Below, piece after piece: positions 13,688-20,744 of a DNA stretch of 43,648 nucleotides (the stretch's first letter is position 1; each line of letters opens with the position of its first letter). The position numbers and the translations under genes are program-made. The notes below the pieces were generated by a model. That model did no database searches. It saw only the letters and a program-made list of their open reading frames with translations, and was not told where the DNA came from. This DNA is from a virus, in the IMG/VR virus record IMGVR_UViG_3300032177_000026, positions 1 to 43,648 of that record; one strand, written 5' to 3'.

Positions 13688-13950
13688 AAAACGAAAAAGC
13701 AATATATATTCTTGACCCTGCTCTCTCTTGGAAAACTTTCAAGTTATTACAGGACATACTTCCGAAGGACACCGGCCCCGCTCCCATTCACGGCGACAGA
13801 ATGCTTTGGCAACTCTTGCGGGACAAGCAAATAAACTTATGGTTTGAAAGCCGTGATGATTTGATGATTGGCACATCATTACCAAAAGGTCGCAAGTTTT
13901 ATTTATTAAAAAATCCAAAAAATGAAAAAACAAAAAATAACAAGTTATGA
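13684..13950 (+). CDS. 88-aa hypothetical protein
   Basis: MKNEKAIYILDPALSWKTFK, a middle PIHGDRMLWQLLRDKQINLW, then FESRDDLMIGTSLPKGRKFY and a Lys/Asn-rich tail. It looks like a compact alpha/beta protein with no recognised motif. It overlaps the next gene by 29 nt (its Lys-rich tail lies in that overlap). Confidence 0.55.
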   Translation: MKNEKAIYILDPALSWKTFKLLQDILPKDTGPAPIHGDRMLWQLLRDKQINLWFESRDDLMIGTSLPKGRKFYLLKNPKNEKTKNNKL

Positions 13951-14083
13951 GTATGTCTTGGAAGGTGATGAGCGAGACACTATCCTCACCTCTCTCCGCT
14001 ATGTCCGGCACCGCCAAGATATGCACGGCAAACGATTAGTCAACGAGCAGGAATTGGAGCGGCTTATAAACGAATTGGAGTGA
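13922..14083 (+). CDS. 53-aa hypothetical protein
   Basis: MKKQKITSYEYVLEGDERDT, a central SLRYVRHRQDMHGKRLVNEQ and a helical ELERLINELE end. Charged and soluble. The stop overlaps the GTG start of the NinB-like gene (GTGA), so the two are coupled. No motif. Confidence 0.55.
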   Translation: MKKQKITSYEYVLEGDERDTILTSLRYVRHRQDMHGKRLVNEQELERLINELE

Positions 14084-14502
14084 ACTTCATCTTCAAGCTC
14101 GGCAAAAATGGTTTGGACTTCGGCGGTGAATATAATGCTAGCCGCTGGCTTGATTTCGTTTCCAAAAGGCAGGGCAAGTATGTTAGAATTTCTGAAATCA
14201 AAGGTGGTCGGTCTTTGAAATCAAATTCCCTTTATTGGGTCTGGCTTGAAACGATTGGCAATTATTGCGGATACCACGCCGATGAACTTCACCGATTATT
14301 CAAAGGTCTTTACCTGCCAAAGAAAACAATGAAGTATCGTGGCAAGGATTACCAGATGTCCGGCTCAACGGCAGAATTAAGCACCAGCGAGTTTCAAGAG
14401 TATATGGCAAAGATACAGGTGGAGGCCAGCCAGCTTGGGGTGATACTTCCTTCGCCGGACGAATTTAAAAAATATCGGGACAGCGCACCATTAAAAAAAT
14501 AA
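14080..14502 (+). CDS. ninB: NinB (Orf)-family recombination mediator
   Basis: 140 aa from GTG 14080. The family pattern is visible: a beta N-terminus, RSLKSNSLYWVWLETIGNYC (the RSxxQNxxYW block), ADELHRLFKGLYLPKKT, then SGSTAELSTSEFQEYMAKIQ and a GVILPSPDEF end. Lambda NinB binds ssDNA-SSB and helps load the recombinase, replacing RecFOR. Its position after the ssDNA-binding protein and helicase, and ahead of a NinG-like nuclease, supports a recombination module. Confidence 0.8.
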   Translation: MNFIFKLGKNGLDFGGEYNASRWLDFVSKRQGKYVRISEIKGGRSLKSNSLYWVWLETIGNYCGYHADELHRLFKGLYLPKKTMKYRGKDYQMSGSTAELSTSEFQEYMAKIQVEASQLGVILPSPDEFKKYRDSAPLKK

Positions 14503-14512
14503 TTTAGTTATT

Positions 14513-14692
14513 ATGAAAAAATATATTTATGAATCTTTTTGTAGAGATAATCAATATGATTTAGAAGATAAAGCAAATGAAATGGGGGCTGAAGGGTGGC
14601 GGATGGTTTCTTTTTCACTAGCCGATAATGATTCTGGTTGCGTCTTTATGGAAAAAGTTTTTGAACCGAAAATGAAAAATGAAAAATCCTAG
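14513..14692 (+). CDS. DUF4177-like small protein
   Basis: 59 aa. MKKYIYESFCRDNQYDLEDK, then ANEMGAEGWRMVSFS and CVFMEKVFEP follow the usual DUF4177 layout (MKKYEYK...LNELGAEGWELV...VFKRE). The family is widespread in bacteria and phages and has no known activity. It overlaps the NinG gene by 14 nt. Confidence 0.6.
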   Translation: MKKYIYESFCRDNQYDLEDKANEMGAEGWRMVSFSLADNDSGCVFMEKVFEPKMKNEKS

Positions 14693-15062
14693 TTTAAAAA
14701 CCTTAAAGGCAAAACTTTGGTCTTTGTGCCGAGACATTACTCGCAAAAGATACCCTAATTCGTGCTATATCTGCGATTTGCGAGGACTTTCAGGGTCAGG
14801 GCTACATACTTGCCACCTAATTCCTAGCGGTGCGTGCGGAGCGAATTTACGCTTTGACCTTCGCAACCTTAGACCTTGTTGCTATCGGTGTAATATTCAT
14901 CTTGGCGGAAACGCGGCAGAATTTTACCGCCGAATGGTAAAAGAAGTTGGGCAAAAAGCTGTAGATATTTTATTTAAAGACAAACAGAAAATAGTAAAAG
15001 CCGACAAATTCTTTTTTTTAGAGAAAATAGCAGAGTATGAGAAGTTATTGAAAAGTTTATGA
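14679..15062 (+). CDS. ninG: NinG (Rap)-like recombination nuclease
   Basis: 127 aa. The core resembles NinG and other HNH-type zinc nucleases: a CYICD knuckle, GLHTCHLIPSG, NLRFDLRNLRPCCYRCNI and LGGNAAEFYRRMVKEVG. Lambda Rap (NinG) is a structure-specific endonuclease that resolves recombination branches, and it is usually found near NinB as here. The length is shorter than lambda NinG (about 200 aa) and lacks its N-terminal part. An unrelated HNH nuclease is the alternative. Confidence 0.65.
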   Translation: MKNPSLKTLKAKLWSLCRDITRKRYPNSCYICDLRGLSGSGLHTCHLIPSGACGANLRFDLRNLRPCCYRCNIHLGGNAAEFYRRMVKEVGQKAVDILFKDKQKIVKADKFFFLEKIAEYEKLLKSL

Positions 15063-15334
15063 AAAAACAACCTAAAAAACACGGATTAGAAATCAAGAGA
15101 ATTAAGTGGTTAGATGCCGTTGCCAATAATAGTTGGTTTTACGCTGATGATATGGTTCAGTGGGCGAATAGAACGAATTGTGTGATAGATGAAATTGGTT
15201 TTATAGTTGCTGACCATAAAGATTATATTGTTTTTGCCACCAGTATAAAAAGTGATGATGGTTTAGAACCTGTTAGGTATGGCGGATTACACAAAATTCC
15301 GCGTCAAATGGTTATTAGTGAAGAAAGTTTATAA
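15059..15334 (+). CDS. 91-aa hypothetical protein
   Basis: MKKQPKKHGLEIKRIKWLDA, DDMVQWANRTNCVIDEIGFI and DYIVFATSIKSDDGLEPVRY: a small beta-rich protein with a basic start. It overlaps NinG by 4 nt (ATGA), so it is co-translated. Similar small ORFs are common in phage replication regions; function unknown. Confidence 0.6.
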   Translation: MKKQPKKHGLEIKRIKWLDAVANNSWFYADDMVQWANRTNCVIDEIGFIVADHKDYIVFATSIKSDDGLEPVRYGGLHKIPRQMVISEESL

Positions 15335-15361
15335 TGCCCACAGAAAGCGAATATAAAATAG

Positions 15362-15408
15362 TTTTCCACAACACCCTAGTTGCCTTACCACTTGCTAGGT
15401 GATATAAT
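15362..15408 (+). promoter_or_regulatory. Paired-TTGC promoter P3 with DnaA-like box
   Basis: TTTTCCACA (15362-15370, one mismatch to TTATCCACA) is followed by AGTTGC (15378) and ACTTGC (15390), 12 bp apart. The -35 TTGCCT (15380-15385), 17-nt spacer and extended -10 TGATATAAT (TATAAT 15403-15408) precede ATG 15416 by 7 nt. Confidence 0.78.
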
Positions 15409-15415
15409 TACCACA

Positions 15416-15724
15416 ATGTTTAACATCTCTAAAAGAGAAAAATGTCCTGACCCGTTTGCCGACAAGGTAAAGTGCGAAGTGTGTAAGTGTTGGCTTAATA
15501 AAGGTGATGCTCACATAGTTAACCGATTTCCTACTCACATTCTTCCACCAGAAAGTTTTTTTTGCCAAGTTCATAAGAAACCATATTCTAGAGTGTTTGT
15601 GGGTCGCGACTTAGAACCATACCTCAACGAAAGATTTCCAGAAATATCAAAATATTACGGCGAGGTGGAAATGACCGAAACCGGCGAGCCAATAGGTTAT
15701 ACCAAAATAGTTAAAAAACAATGA
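15416..15724 (+). CDS. 102-aa protein with Cys-His metal site, leaderless start
   Basis: The start at ATG 15416 (MFNISKREKCPDPFADKVKC) is chosen because the P3 -10 box ends 8 nt earlier; the frame is open to 15380. CEVCKCW and a later CQVHKKPYSRV suggest a zinc-binding fold; the end reads GEVEMTETGEPIGYTKIVKK. Function not recognised. As the first gene of the P3 operon it may be an early regulator. Confidence 0.65.
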   Translation: MFNISKREKCPDPFADKVKCEVCKCWLNKGDAHIVNRFPTHILPPESFFCQVHKKPYSRVFVGRDLEPYLNERFPEISKYYGEVEMTETGEPIGYTKIVKKQ

Positions 15725-15900
15725 CAATCTTCAACACTTTCTTTCACACAACCCGCACGCAACATTGTGAAAACGCCAGAAAGGGCGGCAATGCTACTAA
15801 GGCAAAGTTAGGCATCGCTCATTACTCCAAGATTGGAAAGGTGGGCGCCGAGGTAAAAAAAATGTTAGCTGAAAAATTATCAATAATTAAAAAGAAATGA
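15721..15900 (+). CDS. 59-aa basic KGG-type peptide
   Basis: MTIFNTFFHTTRTQHCENAR, then KGGNATKAKLGIAHYSKIGK and a lysine-rich end. KGGxATKxKxGxxHYxKIGK resembles the KGG stress-protein motif, thought to bind nucleic acid or act as a disordered basic peptide. It overlaps both neighbours by 4 nt. Confidence 0.5.
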   Translation: MTIFNTFFHTTRTQHCENARKGGNATKAKLGIAHYSKIGKVGAEVKKMLAEKLSIIKKK

Positions 15901-16865
15901 AGAAACTTCTTTTGATAGTCGGCCTGTGCTTAATTGCTTTACCAGCTTATGCCATCACCTGTCCGGCTGGGCAGATGGTTGGTAGTGTCCTTATTACCCC
16001 CGAAGTGGTGGCTGTGCCTGCCGTAACCCACACCGTTCACCATGATGTGGTAACGCACATTGTTAATCACCCCGCCATAACTCACGTGGTTAATCATCCA
16101 GCCACTTACAAATGTCCAACCAATGAATCGGCATACACCTCCAACGACCACCATAAGGCGTGTTTAGTGTTTCGTGGACATCCAATACATGACTGGCGTT
16201 ATACCGACAAAGTAATTGATGTTCCAGCTTGGGATGAAACCATTGTAGATACCCCAGCTTGGGACGAGACAGTTATTGATACCCCAGCGTGGGATGAAAT
16301 AATTGTTGATGTGCCTGCCGTTGTAGCTGTGCCTGCGGTTTATGAAAACCAATGTGTCGCTGACCCAAGTTATGATGTTTGTCCAAACCTTGCGGGTAAT
16401 CAAAATACTATGCCATCTGGTTATGAGGCGTTTGAAAGTATTTGTAGAGTAGTTGATGTCTGTCCCAACATTAGTGGTTATCAGTCGTCTGTTCCAACAA
16501 TTTATGACTTAGTGGGAGATTCTTGTGTTCCGAATGGTTTAAAAGAAACCCCAACCAGTTCAGTGAAGCCAATGATTGTGGATGGTGGCCCGCCCCGTTG
16601 TCTGATTGACGGCACCTGCCCATGCTTCAGTGCCACCGGTAAAAACTTGGAAGCGTGTATAGCCCAGAAATACCCCAATGGCAAGTATTGTGAATTGGCT
16701 CCGGTCAGAACCTGTTTCGGTCAATGGAAGGACTGCACGCCTGAAGCGCCGAAGTGTGCGGTTGCCACTGCCAGTATGTCTATTGGCGCGCAGATTCAAA
16801 TAGCCGCCAACAACGGAATGTCCATAACAGAATTAGTTAAGTTAATCTGGTCGTTGCTAAAATGA
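15897..16865 (+). CDS. Exported repeat protein (PAWDET and VNHPA repeats)
   Basis: 322 aa. A signal peptide (MKKLLLIVGLCLIALPAYA) is followed by VTHIVNHPA-type repeats and then four VIDVPAWDE/VDTPAWDE repeats closed by VVAVPAVYENQC. A Cys-rich half (CVADPSYDVCPNL, VCPNISGY, GTCPCFSATGKNLEACIAQK) and a hydrophobic C-terminus (GMSITELVKLIWSLLK) follow. The paired Cys suggest a disulfide-stabilised extracellular domain. It is coupled to the membrane protein at 16862. The role is unknown: surface adhesion, superinfection exclusion or host conversion are possible. Being produced among early genes argues against a tail fibre. Confidence 0.65.
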   Translation: MKKLLLIVGLCLIALPAYAITCPAGQMVGSVLITPEVVAVPAVTHTVHHDVVTHIVNHPAITHVVNHPATYKCPTNESAYTSNDHHKACLVFRGHPIHDWRYTDKVIDVPAWDETIVDTPAWDETVIDTPAWDEIIVDVPAVVAVPAVYENQCVADPSYDVCPNLAGNQNTMPSGYEAFESICRVVDVCPNISGYQSSVPTIYDLVGDSCVPNGLKETPTSSVKPMIVDGGPPRCLIDGTCPCFSATGKNLEACIAQKYPNGKYCELAPVRTCFGQWKDCTPEAPKCAVATASMSIGAQIQIAANNGMSITELVKLIWSLLK

Positions 16866-17119
16866 GCAGAGAACAAAAAACATTAACTTTTATTGGATTG
16901 TTGATAGTCGCGGCGGTGGTTGTCGGTATGTTCTGGGCACTTTTTCGCATTAAGAAAGTGCCGGCATTCACTCCGGTAGTCAATCCGCCCGCTCAAATTC
17001 AATACACTGCCTGCGCCCCTGACCAGATAGCTTACAAACAAGGAATCAAACAATGCGATTGCGGTGGTTGGTTTGAATACTGGGATGATGGAAACACTTA
17101 TTGTAGGGATGTAAAATAA
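16862..17119 (+). CDS. Membrane-anchored Cys-rich protein
   Basis: 85 aa. A single N-terminal membrane helix (FIGLLIVAAVVVGMFWALF) is followed by an external domain with five Cys (YTACAPDQIAYKQGIKQCDC ... YCRDVK). It overlaps the exported repeat protein by 4 nt, so the two are probably a pair at the envelope. Function not recognised. Confidence 0.6.
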   Translation: MSREQKTLTFIGLLIVAAVVVGMFWALFRIKKVPAFTPVVNPPAQIQYTACAPDQIAYKQGIKQCDCGGWFEYWDDGNTYCRDVK

Positions 17120-17123
17120 AAAT

Positions 17124-17309
17124 ATGGACACAAAAACTTATTTGGAATATCAAAAGTTAAATCTCTGGTGGCAGAATGAGTTGAATGATTTTCAGCGTGT
17201 GGAATTGATGGATAGGAGTGTTTGGGATGTCTCCGAGTTCAAAAAATTTGCCCAATTGAAAGAACTCAAAAAAAGATACGAAAAGATGTTATCCGAATCA
17301 GGAATATAA
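17124..17309 (+). CDS. 61-aa hypothetical protein
   Basis: MDTKTYLEYQKLNLWWQNEL, then DFQRVELMDRSVWDVSEFKK and a helical Lys/Glu end. Soluble and helical with no motif. Its stop overlaps the next ATG (TAATG). Confidence 0.55.
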   Translation: MDTKTYLEYQKLNLWWQNELNDFQRVELMDRSVWDVSEFKKFAQLKELKKRYEKMLSESGI

Positions 17310-17584
17310 TGTATTACATATTAACATTCATACTTTCGGTTTCGGTTTCGGTAATAATAGTTATGTCTTATTTCCGTGAAGTTAGACGCAAGGAGTTGCG
17401 GGGAGAATTAAGGAAATATGAAAATTATGGGGATTATAATTCGGACGATTTGGGAAAGTTTATGGACACCAACGAAGACAACGGAATAGGCAATAAAGAA
17501 TTTCTGGCCATTAACATTACAGCTGTAATATGTGCTATAATTCTCTGTGTAATCCTGTATAATATTATTGATATTACTTGGTAA
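17309..17584 (+). CDS. Two-pass membrane protein
   Basis: 91 aa from ATG 17309, coupled to the previous stop; the frame is open to 17222. N-terminal helix ILTFILSVSVSVIIVMSYF, a charged middle (REVRRKELRGELRKYENYGD) and a C-terminal helix (NITAVICAIILCVILYNIID). The topology resembles a holin or an exclusion protein, but no family is recognised. Confidence 0.55.
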   Translation: MYYILTFILSVSVSVIIVMSYFREVRRKELRGELRKYENYGDYNSDDLGKFMDTNEDNGIGNKEFLAINITAVICAIILCVILYNIIDITW

Positions 17585-17593
17585 GTAAAAAAT

Positions 17594-17938
17594 ATGGAAA
17601 GAATTCAATCGGGAAAAAAAGTTTCTATTTATGGGGGTGAAAAAAATGGTTTTTGGGGGAAAAAACACACTGAAGAAACCCTAAAAAAAATGATTGCCTT
17701 TATTGAAAACGAACCAGAAGTGCCGGCAGATGAGAAAACAAAGTGTGACTTATGTAGCAAACAAACAGACGCCCGATGGTTTACAAGTATTGATGGAATG
17801 GCTTACTGGTTATGTCGGGACTGCCACTTCCGGAGTATAAAAGAAGACGGGCTAGAAACACGCAGTCTTACTGAAAACGATGAGGCCGACGCTATTGTTA
17901 AACAAATGAAGAAACATTTTAAGGTGATTAAAGAATAA
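17594..17938 (+). CDS. NUMOD3 motif plus zinc-ribbon protein
   Basis: 114 aa. NGFWGKKHTEETLKKMIAF matches the NUMOD3 DNA-recognition motif that accompanies homing endonucleases, but no nuclease domain follows. Instead there is a zinc ribbon (CDLCSKQTDARWFTS ... WLCRDCHF) and an acidic helical end. It may be a domesticated DNA-binding protein or a homing-endonuclease remnant. It sits 2 nt before the next ATG. Confidence 0.55.
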   Translation: MERIQSGKKVSIYGGEKNGFWGKKHTEETLKKMIAFIENEPEVPADEKTKCDLCSKQTDARWFTSIDGMAYWLCRDCHFRSIKEDGLETRSLTENDEADAIVKQMKKHFKVIKE

Positions 17939-17939
17939 A

Positions 17940-18266
17940 ATGAAAATAGCAGGAAATAGATTAAAAATGAGTTCGGGTAAGATTCGCCATTTTGGGGATA
18001 CTATGAAAACTCTACAAGCGAAAAACTTTAATTCACGAAAAGATTTAGATAACGCTGTTGAGAAAGACACAGAAGTTATCAAAGGCACTCGAGAAGAATT
18101 AGCTCGTCTTTCATTAAACGACTTACGGAAGATCAATGGAGTAAAGGTGGAGATAACCAATGACCCAACTCCTGTAGATAAATTAAAAGAAAAACCAAAT
18201 CGAGGTGAACTTTTTATTAGTAAGCTTAACAGTCAAGAAGTAAAATATGGGGACAAGAATCTATAA
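17940..18266 (+). CDS. 108-aa basic hypothetical protein
   Basis: MKIAGNRLKMSSGKIRHFGD, a helical centre (DLDNAVEKDTEVIKGTREEL) and LNDLRKINGVKVEITNDPTP. Charged and soluble; no motif is recognised. Its 3' end overlaps HNH gene 4 by 20 nt, perhaps because that gene invaded here. Confidence 0.55.
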   Translation: MKIAGNRLKMSSGKIRHFGDTMKTLQAKNFNSRKDLDNAVEKDTEVIKGTREELARLSLNDLRKINGVKVEITNDPTPVDKLKEKPNRGELFISKLNSQEVKYGDKNL

Positions 18267-18846
18267 AGACAGAATTTTATCTCCTTCTGAACGGACAAAA
18301 CGCTGGAGGCAAAGACATCCGGAAGCAGTAAAAGAATATAAGAAAAAATATAGATTGGAGCATTTGGAACAAGAAAGGAAAAAAAATAATGAAAGAAATG
18401 TTAAACATAGATTATTACATCCTGAAATGGCAAGAGAGAGGTGGATAAGATGGAAGTATAAAGATGTTAAAACGGCAAGAGAAAAAGTAAATAGTTATCA
18501 TAAGAGTCGGTATTTCAATGATTTACAATTTCGTCTCGCAAGTCGTCTTCGTGGTCGTTTGAGTGATGCTTTAAGGATAGGTAAGAAAGAGAAAGTTGGT
18601 TCACACATTAGGTTTTTAGGATGTTCTTTGGAAGAATTAAAGACACACCTTCAAAATCAATTTAAGGAAGGAATGAGTTGGGATAATTATGGTAAAAATG
18701 GTTGGCACATTGACCACAAACAACCTTTATCAAGATTTGATTTGACCAATGATAGTCAGTTAGTAAAATTGTGCCATTTTACAAATTTACAACCCTTATG
18801 GGCAAAAGATAATATTATTAAAAGTAATAAATTTATTTATGAGTAA
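18247..18846 (+). CDS. HNH-type endonuclease (HNH 4) before groEL
   Basis: 199 aa. A long basic helical N-terminus (SERTKRWRQRHPEAVKEYKK, repeated as RHRLLHPEM-like units) is followed by a nuclease core: SLEELKTHLQNQFKEGMSWD, GWHIDHKQPLSRFDLT and LCHFTNLQPLWAKDNIIKSN. The His/Asp/Asn layout matches a phage HNH family. It overlaps the preceding gene by 20 nt and the groEL start by 8 nt, so groEL translation is coupled to it. A homing role is inferred from the family and its placement. Confidence 0.75.
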   Translation: MGTRIYKDRILSPSERTKRWRQRHPEAVKEYKKKYRLEHLEQERKKNNERNVKHRLLHPEMARERWIRWKYKDVKTAREKVNSYHKSRYFNDLQFRLASRLRGRLSDALRIGKKEKVGSHIRFLGCSLEELKTHLQNQFKEGMSWDNYGKNGWHIDHKQPLSRFDLTNDSQLVKLCHFTNLQPLWAKDNIIKSNKFIYE

Positions 18847-20542
18847 TAAGACCGAAGAAAAATTACACGGGGCGGCAAGGAAAGTTATAATAAAGGGGGT
18901 TAATAGAATTTATGATGCTGTTAGACTTTCTTTGGGTCCCGAAGGCGCTGGAGTTTTGATCTATCGTTCATTTAATCGGGGTTCAAGGATTACTCAAGAC
19001 GGTGTTACCATTGCTCAGGTAATAGAACCAAAAGATCATTTTGAGAATCTCGTGGCTATTGCTTTCAAAGAAGCGGCTGTTAAAACAGGTCAACGAGCTG
19101 GTGATGGAACAACTAGCACAATCGTATTAGCTGGTAAACTCATCAACGATGCTTTTTCTTCCCTTAAAGATGACACTGAAGTTCAGATCAGAGGAATGGA
19201 AAATAATAAAGTTGGAGCAATAACTCTAAAGAAGCATTTACTTGCTGAGATTCCTAAGATTAAAGAAAAGATTGCTGATCGAACTAAAAAGATAGAAACT
19301 CAAGAAGAATTAGAAAACATTGCTGATGTTTCTTTGGGTGGTAATCGTGAGGTGGCAAAGATTGTTTCAGAAATGATTTGGAAGACAGGAATAGATGGAT
19401 TTATAACTCTTGCTGATGGTTTTAAGGGATTTTTAGAAACCGAGACAATAGATGGAGCAAGATTTCCCATGAAGATATCAGCTCCTGTATTTCTAAATAA
19501 TCCCTCTAAGTTTGAAATGGTAGCAGAAGAGTGTGATGTGATAGTAACTAATTACTCCATAGATTCATTAAAAGATTTTGCTGATTTTTGGAATACAATA
19601 CGAAGGAATAAGCTGATAGTTTTTGCTCCTTCATTTTCAGATGAAGTTCTAATCCAAATGGTTAAACTAATAGCTCCCAAATCAATGCCCAATGGAGGAA
19701 TGATGCCATCGGGTGTTCAGATATTTCCAGTTAAGTGTCCATCTCTCCGGACAGATCAACTAGATGATTTAGCAACATTCTGTGGAGCTAAGTTCATAGA
19801 TAAAAACAAAGGTGACGTTCTAAAAAACATCAAGGAATATGATCTAGGTTTTCTAGACAAAGCAATAATCAAAAGCGTAGAGGGAAAAGAAGACGCTGTT
19901 CTATTGGGAGGTAAAGGAGCGAAAGAAGGCAAGGTAGGAGATAGAATAGAAATGTTAAGAGGTCAATTAGTAGAAACTAAAATGCCAGAACATCAAGCAT
20001 TGGTTAAAAAGAGAATTGCCTCTTTAGCATCAGCCGGTGGAGTGATTAGAGTAGGAGCTCCAACGGAAGCAGAAGCATTACCTCTCAAACACAAAATAGA
20101 TGACGCTGTATTCGCTTGCCAACAAGCTCTAAGATTTGGTTATGTAAAAGGTGGTGGATTGTGCTTAAAGGAAATAGCAGAGGAATTCTATAGAGATGAT
20201 TCACTTATTCACGATGCATTATGTGCACCAAACAATCAAATCAAAGAAAACGTGGGTGGAGAATTAACAATTGAAGATAACATTATAGACCCAGCCAAAG
20301 TAGTGGAATTAGAGGTCGAACACGGCTTTGGTGTAGCGGCTAACTTAATTACCTGTAAAGCAATCATTCCAGAGTTCGACGAAAGAGATCCAAAGGAAAA
20401 TTATCGAGGAATAGCTGAAGCAATACTAATTTACACTAAACTTTTTGCCAAGAGAGAAGGATTGTATCAGGGAGGATTAAGTGAAGCCGAAGCAGAACGT
20501 CTCCAGAGACAAGAATTTTTAATGGATAAAGAAAACGACTAA
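18839..20542 (+). CDS. groEL: GroEL-like chaperonin (phage-encoded)
   Basis: 567 aa. The ATPase motifs are intact: LGPEGAGVLIYRSF, RITQDGVTIAQ (Asp 54), GQRAGDGTTSTIVLAG (Asp 89) and, late in the protein, HKIDDAVFACQQALRFGYVK with GGGLCLKEIAEE. The bacterial GGM tail is absent. The apical and intermediate domains are divergent and no GroES gene is seen. Phage GroELs are known to fold capsid proteins in some giant and Pseudomonas phages. Here it lies between HNH 4 and the packaging genes, so a role in capsid or tail folding is likely. It may cooperate with host GroES or function alone. Confidence 0.92.
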   Translation: MSNKTEEKLHGAARKVIIKGVNRIYDAVRLSLGPEGAGVLIYRSFNRGSRITQDGVTIAQVIEPKDHFENLVAIAFKEAAVKTGQRAGDGTTSTIVLAGKLINDAFSSLKDDTEVQIRGMENNKVGAITLKKHLLAEIPKIKEKIADRTKKIETQEELENIADVSLGGNREVAKIVSEMIWKTGIDGFITLADGFKGFLETETIDGARFPMKISAPVFLNNPSKFEMVAEECDVIVTNYSIDSLKDFADFWNTIRRNKLIVFAPSFSDEVLIQMVKLIAPKSMPNGGMMPSGVQIFPVKCPSLRTDQLDDLATFCGAKFIDKNKGDVLKNIKEYDLGFLDKAIIKSVEGKEDAVLLGGKGAKEGKVGDRIEMLRGQLVETKMPEHQALVKKRIASLASAGGVIRVGAPTEAEALPLKHKIDDAVFACQQALRFGYVKGGGLCLKEIAEEFYRDDSLIHDALCAPNNQIKENVGGELTIEDNIIDPAKVVELEVEHGFGVAANLITCKAIIPEFDERDPKENYRGIAEAILIYTKLFAKREGLYQGGLSEAEAERLQRQEFLMDKEND

Positions 20543-20543
20543 T

Positions 20544-20744
20544 ATGCCATACTCAGCAGTAAATAGATTGAAATATGCTTTCAAGAAATGGGTTACACGA
20601 ACAGAACCATTTCGTAAACAAGCAGATGAGATGATGAATCAAAAATATCCCCAAGGTTGGCAGAAAGGAATGACAAACTCCCTAAAGCAGATGGAGCACT
20701 CTAAAATGATGACTCAGTTGTATAGACAGAGTAAGAAGAAATGA
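20544..20744 (+). CDS. 66-aa basic protein downstream of groEL
   Basis: MPYSAVNRLKYAFKKWVTRT, then FRKQADEMMNQKYPQGWQKG and a Lys-rich end (LYRQSKKK). Strongly basic, helical, with no motif. It starts 1 nt after groEL and overlaps the ParB-methyltransferase gene by 4 nt. It may bind DNA or assist the chaperonin; unsupported beyond position. Confidence 0.6.
   Translation: MPYSAVNRLKYAFKKWVTRTEPFRKQADEMMNQKYPQGWQKGMTNSLKQMEHSKMMTQLYRQSKKK

Noticed and set aside
15334-15402. 22-aa frame MPTESEYKIVFHNTLVALPL after gene 15059
   Set aside because: It runs through promoter P3 and the DnaA-like box. The regulatory reading explains the sequence better.
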